DNA of 64,000 nt from Heliocidaris tuberculata (lineage: Eukaryota; Echinodermata; Echinoidea; Camarodonta; Echinometridae), in the NCBI GenBank assembly GCA_025618425.1, contig CM046835.1, positions 17,203,959-17,267,958 of the forward strand, written 5' to 3'. Shown in pieces: positions 21,091 through 32,075 of the stretch. Numbering within the stretch: the stretch's first letter is position 1; every line of letters begins with the position of its first letter. The notes beneath the pieces were generated by a model that saw only the letters and a list, made by a program, of their open reading frames with translations, had not been told where the DNA came from and searched no databases. The position numbers and the translations under genes were made by a program.

Positions 21091-21990
21091 GCCTGCGTCA
21101 CATTTCCAACGGTCTCCTGCCGAATTAGTGGATCGCCAGAAAGTCGCCGAATTTTAAATCCGCCAGGGAGTCGAGCATTTTTTTTTTTTGCTTGAAATCT
21201 ACCTGTCACATATTGGACGGGGCTCGGGAGGAGCCCCTTGAACACTAGTGATCAGAAGTCGCCCGGCACCCGTCAGTAACAAACGGCAGTCCGGCAAAGC
21301 CCGCTCGACATAAGGGCGGACACCGTCCGAGTTTCAGTCGATGATCACTAGTTCAGTCGGTGCCCATCCGACACCCGGGTTCCGCCCGACGTCCTGTCTA
21401 GCGTCCTCCGCGCCTCGAAAATATCGTCTGTTTGAAGCCAGAAGGGCGTTCATTCTATGTTTGAGTAAATCAGTATACCCAAGGGGCAAAATTCCTGAGT
21501 TGACGGGAGGAGCCCGGCCGGGGCCCGTAGAAGAAGCCCGACGACGACCCGACACCAGCACGGAGCGCGCTCGAAGCACGCTCGATTTTGTAGAAGTCGG
21601 GCGGGATACGGAAAGGGGTCGTTCGAATATCGTAGGGAGCTCGTGCGGCGGCCGCGCAGCTCTACCGACTTCCGTCCAAATTTTAAAGCCCCAAATGGTC
21701 TAAAATCGTCGGATTGCCGCCCGAATATCGATCGAATGTTTGCCGATGCCCGAGCGATCTACGGGGGACTTGTTTACGAGAACTGCGACCTCAAAATTCG
21801 TGGAAAATCGCTCATTTAGGAGCAGGTTTCGGTGCCCTGGAACGTCGGCTGACCCCTAAAAAGCGCGGCGGAGTCTGCAGTGATCGAGCAGACACCGGCC
21901 GTATTCCGGCCGTATTCCTGACGAAAATGCTCTTATGAGCTCGTAGAGAAGTCGGTCGCGCGGGCTCCGTTTTGGATATGTGACGGCCCC
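21091..21990. mobile_element. GC-rich TIR element, about 900 bp
   Basis: Left end GCCTGCGTCACATTTCC, right end GGATATGTGACGGCCCC, inverted with few mismatches. The interior is markedly GC-rich and CpG-rich, unlike its surroundings, with recurring GCCCGA/TCGGGC words. The 120-residue plus frame and 81-residue minus frame follow this composition and lack any known motif. I did not find a convincing TSD. Confidence 0.55.
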
Positions 21991-22002
21991 TTTATGAATG
22001 TA

Positions 22003-22916
22003 TAGGCCAGGAGCCTGTCCCGAAATAGTCACCCCATTTTATACATATGAGATTTGACCCCATAGACCATCCAGGGAAATGTCTTAGTTACATTTCACTG
22101 GACCATCCATGTCATTCACAAAAAGTTTGTCAGCCTGAACGAAGCCATAAACACACCCACTGTCCATCTGCAGCTGTTTGAACAAGGCATAATAGGGAGC
22201 CTGCAAGGTATTTTTGTAATTAACACATGAATGGTAGATTTCAGCATAGCAGCCATATAGCCCAGATACTTACTATTTTCAGAATTTAATAACCTATTAT
22301 TTGGAACAATCATTTGACACCAAATTGCACCCCAGGAAAGTTAAAATAATCAAAATTGTACTAGTTAAAATATGACCTGAATTTGATAAGACACTTTGGA
22401 GTTTTTAAGGTCGTAATTCTAAAAATGGCGTTCTCTACATCCAGAGCATTTTAGGCCGCAAAGCTTGGTCAACATGGTCAAGAGGCACTTTGGTGTTGTA
22501 TTTTTCAAGGGCGATGGAAATTCTTTTCAGTTTTAATATTTTTGCAATGTACACGCTCACATCCTTCTCCTGACAAATTTGGTCCATGGGCCTTAATGGA
22601 AAAAGTGTTACCCAGTTTTTAGGGGCCGACAGACATCCGATCCCTGATGGAAAATTTTGTTAGTTTTGTGTTTTGGTAATAATATAGTCATACAACTCCC
22701 TTCTGACAAAGTTTTGCGCATACTTAGTATTGAGATGGGTTGAAATCGACCCGACTTGGGTCGATTTGGTGCCCTATATGGGGGCTTTGGGGGCCAAACC
22801 GGGCGGCTTTGTTCAGGCTGACAAGTTTTTTTGTGAATGACATGGATGGTCTAAGTAAATTTAAGGGGTCAAATCTCATAATATGAAAAGGGTGACTATT
22901 TCGGGACAGTCTCCCA
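22003..22916. mobile_element. Dispersed repeat A, copy 3, with long terminal inverted repeats
   Basis: The left terminus (22003-22140) is the reverse complement of the right terminus (about 22805-22916). Both hold CTGTCCCGAAATAGTCACC, the AGATTTGACCCC word, and the block around TGTCATTCACAAAAA and GTTTGTCAGCCTGAAC in mirrored order, about 110-140 bp per arm. This is the only copy here with both ends, and it shows the family is a TIR-bounded non-autonomous DNA transposon. Isolated right termini lie at 39107-39200 and 54677-54795. Confidence 0.7.
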
Positions 22917-23058
22917 GACTAGTAGTGTATGACTTGTACCATAAAATGAGGAGTTGTTTAGTACTTTTTCTTTTCCTCATCTGACCTTATACATCAAAGT
23001 CAAGCATGAAAAGAGAATAAATTGAGAAAGGTTTCAAGAAGAAAGAGATAGACAAAGA

Positions 23059-23100
<42 letters not shown>

Positions 23101-23182
23101 TCTAATTATATGGAGGTGGCGAGGGCAATGTCTTGTTTTCGGGTCAGCGATCACCTTTTGGATGAACTCGGCATGTATGGCG
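22914..23182. repeat. Segmental duplication, copy 1 (partner 39195-39447)
   Basis: Continues from the repeat A terminus through AGTGTATGACTTGTA, CATCAAAGTCAAGCATGAAA, a GA microsatellite (about 23061-23096) and GATGAACTCGGCATGTATG. The same order, spacing and strand recur at 39195-39447, including the attached repeat A end. Confidence 0.75.
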
Positions 23183-23227
23183 GACAATTATAGTGAGCTG
23201 TCGGATGCACTATTAGTTTACACCCTT

Positions 23228-24520
23228 TCCCAACTAGAGTAAGTCCATTAGAGTGATATACTAATGGAAAAAGGGATAATAATAATAAATTTGAAAAAAA
23301 TATCTAAGTTTAAATTTGATTCCTGTACAGGGCCGCAACTAGAGATGATAATATTCCATCTGCCTAGATGCTTCTATAGAGATTCTTTTTTCTTTTTTTT
23401 TCTTTTTTTTTTTTTCTTCTTCTTCTTTCTTTGAATCGAAACGAGAGGAACAGTAACCAAATTGCAGGTGACAAAAGAGAAACAAAGGAAGTTAGAGAGA
23501 GTGAAAAGGAGAAAAGGAAAGATCAAAACTGGAAAAAATAAGTAACTAACAGGAAGGAAAAAGTGGTGAAAACATAACTGCTTATTTTTTTTTTTTTTTT
23601 TTTTTTTTACTCCTCTCCCAAGTCAAATATATTGAACCATTATATATCTGCAAGCTCTCTTGCTCTGTTAGTGGTATGTAGGCAAGCATGCATGTTGTAA
23701 TGTATTACCTTGACTATATTGCATTTATCTATTTATTTGAGTGGTTTTCTATACTACCTCTTTCAACCTGAGGAATCTTAAAAGATTGTTCTTTTTTCCT
23801 CTTAACTAGAGTATAGTCCATTAGAGAGATATACTATGGAAAAAGGATAATAAGAAGTAAAAAAAAAAAAAAAAAAAATATATGAGTTTAAAGTTGATTT
23901 TGTACAGGGAAAACTAGAGATGGTAATATAATCACTTTTATCTATGCTTGCATGATATTTATGCAAAAAGAGAGAATAAAGAATTGAAACAATAATAATA
24001 AAGTGCCCACCGATTTTGTTTCACTTGTATACTCATCTCTTCGATTGGAGAACCAGTAAAAGAACTTTTAAAATGTTGATTAACCACGACCGGTGTAACC
24101 CTTTGTGTATTATCATATGTCTCCAAGTTTATATTATCACATGTCTCCAAATTTAAATAGTCTTCTGGAGAATGATAATTTGTCAACAGTTGCTGTCATC
24201 TTATACATGTACACCTTTTTCAACTCGCATGATTTTCCATATGAATCTCAAGCTCCCTGTTGTTTACACTAGTAATGGTATAAACTCATAATTCATAATG
24301 AGTTATCTGGACAACATTACATTTATCTGTTGTTTGTTCTTACTGATCCAACCTGAAGAATCTTAAAGAGCACTTTTTCTGTCCTTGTAAATAAACTAGT
24401 CCTTCTAGTGAACGGACTACAAGAGGGACATCTATAAGAAAGAAAATCAGAAGAGGAAAGTTCTCTGAATCTAAATTGTGTGATGTAGTACGATCACTTC
24501 AGGTATAGTGTTTATGAGAT
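23228..24520 (+). repeat. Degenerate tandem repeat, unit about 575-585 bp, two to three copies
   Basis: ACTAGAGTA with GTCCATTAGAG starts at about 23233 and 23804, and a weaker form at about 24394. Each unit carries TACAGGG...ACTAGAGATG about 100 bp in, and CCAACCTGA(G/A)GAATCTTAAA near its end (about 23764 and 24351). Spacing is about 572 and 587 bp. There are no credible reading frames. It may be the distal 5' region of the LINE downstream, but that link is inference. Confidence 0.6.
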
Positions 24521-24814
24521 CTTTTATAAAGAAGCGAATTGCTGCTTTTTCATTTTCTTGTGTTCTTTCACAAATGAACAAAGTAAACCAGAAAAATAAT
24601 TTGTGAAAAGTGTTGAATAGTCATTTTTTTCTTGTAACACCTGTCCGAATTAAGGGCAGGTTTATTGCTATCTCTGGGATAGGTCAATAGCCTTCTCTTA
24701 CTACCTTACTTTCTTTTAACTTCTTGTCAATATTTCATTGTGTATTCAATAAGACTTAAAGATTTCTTTTGGAATAGCTTCATCCCTATAAAGACGCTAA
24801 CTCCAAATTAATTT

Positions 24815-25590
24815 TTTTGGTCTATATTGTCATTCTACTCGTTTGGTCTCTTTTACTACTTGTACTTGTATGCAACAATAACTGTCCAATTATTGTTTAT
24901 CATGTACAAATAAAAAATGTTTTCTGGTGCTGTTATTTTCTAATTATGTAGAAAGCTACATTAACACTTGCAAAACTCGATTGTGGGTACCTCATTTGTC
25001 TCTTGCTCTTACCTAGCCCCTACGTGTTCAAACTGCTTGTACATTTAATCGAACTTTTTATTTTACACTTTTGATGCATCATTAGGAAAAACAAACGTTA
25101 CACCAACAGTCTAGAAACTCTTGAATTGTACAAATGAATTGAGTTTGTATACATGTAGTCAAATCCCAAACGGGTCTTTATCAAAGTCTTTGTGCAAGGT
25201 TCTATTCTTTCCTGCTGTGCAAATCAGTTAACAGTATATATTACGATGCTCATCTTATATGCATTATGTTTACATAAGCTTGATTTTCGCTCACTTGTTT
25301 AGTCTGTCATTTTTTAAAAATTGATTTTTGGTCTGGCACAATTGTCATCCTACTCGTTTACTTATTTTTCACTACTTGTATATCTACTCAAGAATAACTG
25401 TCAAATTATTATCTATTATGTACAAACACAACTTTTTCTGGTTCTGTGGTCTTTATCAAAGTCTTTGTGCAAGGTCCTATTTTATCCTGCTGTGCATACC
25501 AGTTAATAGGTTGTATACGGTGCTCTTCTCATTTGCATTATATTTACACAAGCTGGATTCTCGTTCACTTATCTTTTGTATCTGATAATA
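24815..25590 (+). repeat. Two duplicated blocks upstream of the intact LINE
   Basis: The block starting TTTTTGGTCTATATTGTCAT (24815-24930) recurs at about 25324-25440. The block starting GTCTTTATCAAAGTCTTTGT (25175-25310) recurs at 25449-25575. The order is the same in both, with extra sequence in the first. This looks like 5' UTR monomers of the LINE whose ORF1 starts at 26372. Monomeric 5' UTRs are known in some LINEs, but the promoter role here is inference. Confidence 0.5.
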
Positions 25591-26371
25591 ATAGTATTGC
25601 ATAACAAGGAATGCACCTGCATTTCTGGCCAAATGTTCCTAAACTACCTCAAAGTACCACTAGCTCTTGCTTAGTATTCTAATATCTTTGTTATTCTCTT
25701 TCTTTAAAATAACGTAAACGCGAGCACGAATGTTTTGTTTATGAATCACCTGTCTTCAAGATTTGTATGACTTGACCGTACAAGCACTTCTGGTATTCTG
25801 CATGTTGAAGTAGATGCTCTTCATGTATTCTAAGCCATTCTCCAAACTTACCAATGATGTCTTACAATAGTCGTAATGTATTTATAATGCCTAGTTATTG
25901 CCTCTGCGCTAATCGATTTCTTTGATGGTCTTTTCAGGTCATTTATGGCAGTTTGGTCAAACTTTTTATTCATACAGTGTCATATCATTATGACCTGGAC
26001 AGTTTCCTTCTCAACTGGTCATGACTTTTTGTCGATTTCCAAATTCTTACCTATCGTGAAACAGCTATTCTATTTTTTTCCTTAATCTTAAGGTTATTTT
26101 CTTTTTTAATTGAATCCAGGACCCGGAGATATTTAAACTGAAATGGAATTGCCTCCCTCCCGTAGAACGCTATGTCAAGCCCAGCACTACCCTTCTAATC
26201 CTCATTATGTTGATTTCTATCTTATACTCAATCTTTGTGTGCTTTATCCTTCTTCTACTGTTTATCTTGTGTTTTCGTGTTTGTTGTTTATCTGTCTCCG
26301 TCCTTCACTTTACTTCTTTATCTCCTTGAGCAGGTCTCTCTTAGCGTATTGGATCATTGTTATGTTTCTGT

Positions 26372-26593
26372 ATGGCTCAGTCTGAATTGCTTTTCAGCTC
26401 GCTTGATGAAGATGAATTCCAGAACTGTTTTTTTAATTACACTCCTCATTCTCCTCCCCGACATGTAGGTGGATCACGCTCCTATGAGGACTCTATAATA
26501 ACGGAACTCAACGAGAAAACCCAAGAACTCAATCTTGATTCAGATTCTGACTTAACTCCTAATCACACACCCCATCCAAATACTTTACTGTAA
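26372..26593 (+). CDS. Small LINE ORF1 upstream of and overlapping the EN-RT ORF
   Basis: Encodes 73 residues starting MAQSELLFSSLDEDEF and ending NHTPHPNTLL. It is acidic and polar, with no zinc knuckle or coiled coil visible. It stops at 26591-26593. The EN-RT frame is open from 26563, so the two overlap by about 30 nt, with ORF2 in the -1 frame relative to ORF1. No classical XXXYYYZ slippery site is present in the overlap, so linkage by reinitiation or an unusual shift would be needed. It could also be a remnant of a longer ORF1. Confidence 0.4.
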   Translation: MAQSELLFSSLDEDEFQNCFFNYTPHSPPRHVGGSRSYEDSIITELNEKTQELNLDSDSDLTPNHTPHPNTLL

Positions 26594-29505
26594 ACCAGTT
26601 CCATTCTTACTCATCCGAAAATTTTAAAGACGAATTCTCTTTACTCCACTGTAATATAAGAAGTATGAACAGAAACTTTGAGTCACTGAAAATTTTGCTT
26701 GATAACTCTGCTATTCCACTCTCAATCATTGGAATAACCGAAACATGGATTACCGATTACCAAGATCAAAATTTATTCTCGTTGCCACATTATAAATTCG
26801 AATCCAATCACAGGATAAACAGACATGGGGGTGGAGTTGCTTGTTTTATATCCAACAAACACGAGTATTCTGTTATTCCTGACCTGTCTCTTTTAACAGA
26901 GTGCGTTGAATCACTTTTTATTCATATAAAAAATAATGGAACCAAAGATATTGTTGTTGGCATAATTTATAGACCTCCCAATTCAAATCTAGATTCATTT
27001 TTCCTCTCATTACAAGATATTATTCACGATCCTCGATTGAGCAATAAAAATTGTTTTATCATGGGCGATTTTAATATCAATTTGTTAAACATGCCTGACG
27101 GTCACTCTTCTTCGCACCGATTCCTTGATAATCTTTTAGCAGCTTCTTTCTTGCCACTTATCTCCAGGCCTACCCGATTGACAGACACTTCCGCCACACT
27201 CATTGACAATATTTTCTCTAATATTAACCCGTCACCAAAAGCTGGTATTATTATCTCCGATATTTCAGACCATTTCCCCATATTTGGACATTTCTCATCA
27301 TTGAAAAATGTTGACAAATCATTTGATTCTAGATATGCCCCCTCTCTAAGACGACACACTACAGAAAATAATATGAACAAACTAGCATTATCGTTAAATA
27401 AGGAAAATTGGACCAATGTTTTAAGCTCAAAAAATGTTGACGAATCATTCGATAATTTCATGAATATCCTTCATAAACATCTTGATAAAACAATTCCTTT
27501 GTCTAAAAACAAGCCTAAATATAAGAAGAACCCCAAATTACCCTGGATCACAAAATCTCTCTTACGATCAATTAATAGGAAAAACAATCTTTTTTATAAA
27601 TATAAGTCTAACCCCTGTGACAAAACTCGTAATAAGTATACATCTTACAAAAATGTTTTGACTAATCTGATACGAAATGCCAAAAAATCTTATTATCGCA
27701 ATCAGCTGGATCTTTTTAGAAACAACATCCAAATGACTTGGAAAGTAATTAACAATGTCCTTAATAAACAGAAAAAGAATAATCAAACCATTAATAAGAT
27801 TTGCCACATGAATAGGGAAATAACCAGTTACAACGAGATATGTGATGTTTTTAATAAATACTTTTCCAACATTGGTTCAGATTTAGCAGAAAAGATCCCT
27901 GCAACTGACATACCTTTTACGAGATTTTTGACAAATCCCGTCCCTAATTCGTTATTTCTATTTCCAACCAATACAAAAGAGGTATTTGAAATTGTAAATA
28001 AATTACCTAGCAAAAAGAGTTCGGGATTTGACGAAATTGACAATATATTGTTGAAAAATATCATTCCACAAATAGCGCAACCTCTTGTTCACATATTTAA
28101 CCTTTCACTCACATCTGGAATTGTACCGAAAAATATGAAGATAGCGAAGGTTGTCCCCATATATAAGAAAGGCGACCAAACAAAATTGGGTAATTATAGG
28201 CCGATATCACTCCTGACCTCTTTTTCAAAAGTTTTAGAAAAAATTGTGTATTCTCGAACCATAAGATTTGTCCGCAATAATAATATCTTTTCTGATAATC
28301 AATTTGGTTTCCGTGAGAAGCATAGTACTATACACGCTACTCTGACGTTTATTCATAAAGTAGCAACTGCAATAGACAACCACTTCCATACAATTGGTAT
28401 TTTCTTAGACTTCTCCAAGGCCTTTGATACAATTGACCATAAAATATTATCAAAAAAATTATCTCACTATGGGATAAGAGGTAAGGCCTTGGAGTGGTTT
28501 CAAGACTACCTTTTAGATAGAAAACAATTTGTTATTTTGAATGGCGAAAGGTCATCAATGCAAAGTATTAACTGTGGAGTTCCACAAGGCAGTTTACTTG
28601 GACCTTTGCTTTTCTTACTTTATATCAATGACATTCAGCATTGCTCTCACTTATTCTCCTTCATTTTATTTGCAGACGACTCGAACATCTTCTTGTCAGA
28701 TCCCGATCCACATAAACTTCTCAGAGCTGCAAACTGCGAATTGGAAAATGTTTCTCAATGGATCAAATCTAACAAATTGTCAATTAATCTACAAAAAACA
28801 AAGTTTATGTTATTTAGCAACACTCTTCATAATCTTCCTGGTGATTTGACAATTGATAATACCACTCTTGAGAAAGTCAGCTCTACTAAATTTTTAGGTA
28901 TAATAATTGACGAAAAATTATCTTGGAAATTTCATATAAACGAAGTGTGTAAAACAATTTCCCGTAATGTTGGAACTATAAATAAATTAAAACATGTATT
29001 CCCACCTTCCACCCTCCTCATGCTCTATTCTACACTAATCCTACCACATCTTACGTATGGTATTCTAGCTTGGGGCAACGCTTCGAAAGTTCAGCTTGAG
29101 AGACTTTATCTACTACAGAAGAAAACGCTCCGTATCATATTTAATAAAAGTTTCCTTACTCATGCCAATCCAATGTTCTATGACAACAAAATATTGAAAA
29201 TTCATGACGTATATCTTTTTCATCTTGCACAATTCATGCATAAATACAATAATCACGAATTGCCAAATATATTTACAAATTTGTTTACTAGAAATAGCGC
29301 CATTCACAAATATCCAACAAAACAATCAAATTTCTTCCATACACCTCTTACCCGAACATTATTTGCCAAAAAAATATTTACCTTTGCTGGCACCAAGCTC
29401 TGGAATTCATTGGATGATAGTTTAAAACTGCCACAAAGTCTTTTCAGTTTTAAACAAAAAATGAAGAAAATGTTGATTAATAACTATAAAAGTTCCTTAT
29501 ATTGA
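26563..29505 (+). CDS. Intact LINE endonuclease-reverse transcriptase (CR1/L2-like)
   Basis: The first ATG, at 26665, gives 946 residues. The frame is open back to 26563, and the extra N-terminal stretch includes the family motif LLHCNIRSM, so translation probably begins upstream or by coupling to ORF1. The AP-type endonuclease domain holds ITETW (Glu26), YRPPNS (102-107), GDFN (134-137) and SDH (201-203). The reverse transcriptase domain holds NYRPIS (510-515), LDFSKAFD (581-588), GVPQGS (638-643) and catalytic FADD (669-672). A C-terminal region follows. All catalytic residues are present with no stop or frameshift, so this copy may be recent or active. The enzyme nicks target DNA and copies the element RNA at the nick. 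Confidence 0.93.
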   Translation, partial: SHTPSKYFTVNQFHSYSSENFKDEFSLLHCNIRSMNRNFESLKILLDNSAIPLSIIGITETWITDYQDQNLFSLPHYKFESNHRINRHGGGVACFISNKHEYSVIPDLSLLTECVESLFIHIKNNGTKDIVVGIIYRPPNSNLDSFFLSLQDIIHDPRLSNKNCFIMGDFNINLLNMPDGHSSSHRFLDNLLAASFLPLISRPTRLTDTSATLIDNIFSNINPSPKAGIIISDISDHFPIFGHFSSLKNVDKSFDSRYAPSLRRHTTENNMNKLALSLNKENWTNVLSSKNVDESFDNFMNILHKHLDKTIPLSKNKPKYKKNPKLPWITKSLLRSINRKNNLFYKYKSNPCDKTRNKYTSYKNVLTNLIRNAKKSYYRNQLDLFRNNIQMTWKVINNVLNKQKKNNQTINKICHMNREITSYNEICDVFNKYFSNIGSDLAEKIPATDIPFTRFLTNPVPNSLFLFPTNTKEVFEIVNKLPSKKSSGFDEIDNILLKNIIPQIAQPLVHIFNLSLTSGIVPKNMKIAKVVPIYKKGDQTKLGNYRPISLLTSFSKVLEKIVYSRTIRFVRNNNIFSDNQFGFREKHSTIHATLTFIHKVATAIDNHFHTIGIFLDFSKAFDTIDHKILSKKLSHYGIRGKALEWFQDYLLDRKQFVILNGERSSMQSINCGVPQGSLLGPLLFLLYINDIQHCSHLFSFILFADDSNIFLSDPDPHKLLRAANCELENVSQWIKSNKLSINLQKTKFMLFSNTLHNLPGDLTIDNTTLEKVSSTKFLGIIIDEKLSWKFHINEVCKTISRNVGTINKLKHVFPPSTLLMLYSTLILPHLTYGILAWGNASKVQLERLYLLQKKTLRIIFNKSFLTHANPMFYDNKILKIHDVYLFHLAQFMHKYNNHELPNIFTNLFTRNSAIHKYPTKQSNFFHTPLTRTLFAKKIFTFAGTKLWNSLDDSLKLPQSLFSFKQKMKKMLINNYKSSLY

Positions 29506-29612
29506 TTGGCCTGCTCCCTCCCCTTCTCCCTCCTTCTTTCTTTCTCTCCCCTCTCTCTCTCTCCCTCTCTCTCTCTCCCTCTCTCTCTCTCTTCTGCTTC
29601 TTTTTGCATTTC

Positions 29613-29644
<32 letters not shown>

Positions 29645-30065
29645 GTCCTGTACCTTCCTTATTTTTTGTATACGTTGTCAACCAGTGCTGGGCTAATCCC
29701 ATATTTTGTGTGAAAAATAAATTTGCTAGTATAAATGCATAATCGTATTCTTTTGGGACCTAAGTAATACAAGCTTCGCTTTTAATTTAGGTTCCACCAC
29801 TTTTGTTTTACTATAAGTTCCTCCACAATCTTTGTGAATATCTCATTTAATCTTTGTACTGTACTTATGATCTAGTTTGTATAATTATTATGTTTTACTT
29901 TCGTGTTATATTCTTTACAAACATTGTAATTATGTCATTTTTGTATTATCTTTCTTACTTTGTACATCATTGATATTCATTTATGATTGTTATGTATATT
30001 GTATTTCAACTTGTTGGAAAAAAAACAGAAGTGGAAAAAATAAATTCAAATCAAATCAAATCAAA

Positions 30066-30851
30066 CCTCTATTTCAGGGTCGGTCTACATCAGCAAATTG
30101 TGTACAATGCAAAAAAATTAATAAAAGGGATCAAGTGCTACCATGCATGTTAATACGTATTTGCCCATTATCGGGGTTCTATGGGGTGGGGGGGGGGGAT
30201 TGAAACTGAAATTGTTTTGTCACAAGTTACATAGATAGGGATCTTGTCTTCTGTCGGGGTCTTGTATTCAGGAATGGTGTTTCTCACAAAATTACCCGTT
30301 TTACTATGCAGTAAACAGTCTGGTCACATCAACATGAACATGATCATGATCACTCAATACTACTCGAACATTATTTTTATAGATTGATAATAAAGAAATT
30401 TTTAAGCTACCTTTTGGTCAAAAATGTGAAAATTGCACATTTTTGGTAATTTTGTTCTACAATTATGCCAAATGGCTTTAAAAGGAGGGAGGGGGTGGGG
30501 GCAAGAGCTGGTTGCGACTTCTCCATCTTACTTAACGGGCTGGTCACATTTGTCCGATAACGATAACGATAATGTGTGCGCATATAAAATGGATTTAGCG
30601 AGGTGAACACGTGTATTGGTGGATCTCTCTCTCTCTCTCTTTCTCTCTCGTTGTATCATAATATGATATGCGCTATACAAGAACGGTTTATTATTATTAT
30701 GATTATTATTATTTCTCTCTCTCTTGCCCTTATAGCTCGGTATCATATAATTCGGCCGCGCCCGGGCCGCGCCCAGCAGCATTTACCATGATTACTCTAA
30801 ATGTACGTATAACAACGCGAAATCTACGAGTGGTTCGGGTGGAAAGAAAAA
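30066..30851. other. Intergenic, no gene seen
   Basis: Contains a poly-G tract (about 30186-30199), a CGATAA triplet repeat (about 30556-30572), a CT microsatellite (about 30625-30650) and an ATT-rich patch. The GC-rich stretch 30748-30780 is short. Open frames on both strands are composition artefacts. Confidence 0.5.
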
Positions 30852-31516
30852 GCTAAAAGACCCCTGCAACCCAAACACAACCCAAATGCTAGTTTGTTGC
30901 TGTTGATGTTTAGAGATGCATACAACTAATTATTCTGTTATCATGGTTATTCAAACATCTAGATATGTTTCATAGATGTTTAAATGTTTTTTGAAATATT
31001 TTTCCCAACCTCCTAAACTCCGCCCTAAAAAAACTCAAGATCTCATTCCTGCAATGACATCATCTGTCAATCATCAGTCAGCTACACCAATATTCTCCAA
31101 TAGACAGTGGAATGTAACTCCCCCCCCCCCCCCCCAGCTCAGCACATGCTCACAATAGAATTGCATGCTTTCAAACAATACCTCCCATTACCATTCTTTT
31201 CCTGGTGATGCTACAGCATGTCTGACATAGCAACTCCTACGTGGGCATTGTATGGTCTATTAGAACAGATGGTCATCTCTGACAAAGCTACATACCACTG
31301 TCTCCTTAGCTCACTGATGATTGACAGATGATGTCATTGCAGGAATGAGATCTGGGGAAAGCTGGAGCTTAGCGTGTTTGAGAAAATGATTTTAAAAAAA
31401 TATTTCAACAATTTATGAAACATATTTAGATGTTTGAACAACAAAATATAAGTTGTATGCATCCCTGCACATCAACAGGTCATCAACTTGCATTTGGTTG
31501 GAGGGGACCTTTAAGA
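30852..31516. mobile_element. Foldback MITE, arms about 200 bp
   Basis: Left arm 30852-31083, right arm about 31310-31516, mirrored through CAACC(C)AAATGC, TTGTATGCATC, GAAACATATTTAGATGTTTG, GATCTCATTCCTGCAATGAC and CATCATCTGTCAATCATCAG. The outermost bases are CTAAAAGACCCCTGCAACCC on the left and the inverted GGTTGGAGGGGACCTTTAAG on the right. A poly-C tract lies in the 225-bp centre. Non-coding. Confidence 0.7.
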
Positions 31517-31886
31517 GACAGCGGCCTAGTACACCAACTAGATCAGAACTTGATATGATTCCAGCTATTGATTAGGAGTATGATTGATATGCAACTGGAC
31601 AAAATTATTAACGAGAGATTCTCTAGTTTTGAAATGAACGTGAAATAACAGATTCGTCAATTTCAGGCCATGCACATGTAGCGATATCAAGGAATCGCTA
31701 TCATTCCAAGGAAAAGAAACTGAAGAATTACAGAGGAAAGTAACAAGTTTGGAAAGGAACATCAAGGAAAAAGAAATTTAAAACATCAGAAGGAAATAAA
31801 CACACTAACAGTTTACTTAGCCGGTGAGAACTTCGTGTTTTTTGGTATTCCAGAGAAGTGCTTCTGGAATTTTACATTAACAGTAT
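31517..31886. other. Intergenic, nothing recognised
   Basis: Moderately AT-rich unique-looking DNA between the foldback element and the tail of the minus-strand LINE. One 66-residue minus frame without motifs. Confidence 0.5.
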
Positions 31887-32030
31887 GAATCAATTCAATC
31901 AGTTCAATTCAGTAATGGTTTATTTGTATTCGCAATTCATGTACAATACATTTCAAATGAAGGGCAGCAAGGGCTGAATATTTCATGTTTACACGAATAG
32001 TTGGCAAAACAAATATAAAAATCGAATATC

Positions 32031-32075
<45 letters not shown>

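Larger units (their letters stand above)
26100..30065 (+). mobile_element. Apparently intact CR1/L2-like LINE (5' end not fixed)
   Basis: Comprises ORF1, the EN-RT ORF and a 3' UTR of about 560 bp. The UTR contains CT (about 29548-29592) and GT (about 29615-29642) microsatellites and ends in a short AATCA tandem tail (about 30042-30065). Such microsatellite tails instead of poly-A are usual in CR1/L2 groups. The 5' boundary is uncertain: duplicated blocks at 24815-25590 may belong to it. No TSD was identified. Confidence 0.75.

Noticed and set aside
21341..21703. 120-residue frame in a GC-rich island, considered as a gene exon
   Set aside because: It lies inside a TIR-bounded GC-rich repeat element, overlaps an equally open antisense frame and has no recognisable domain.
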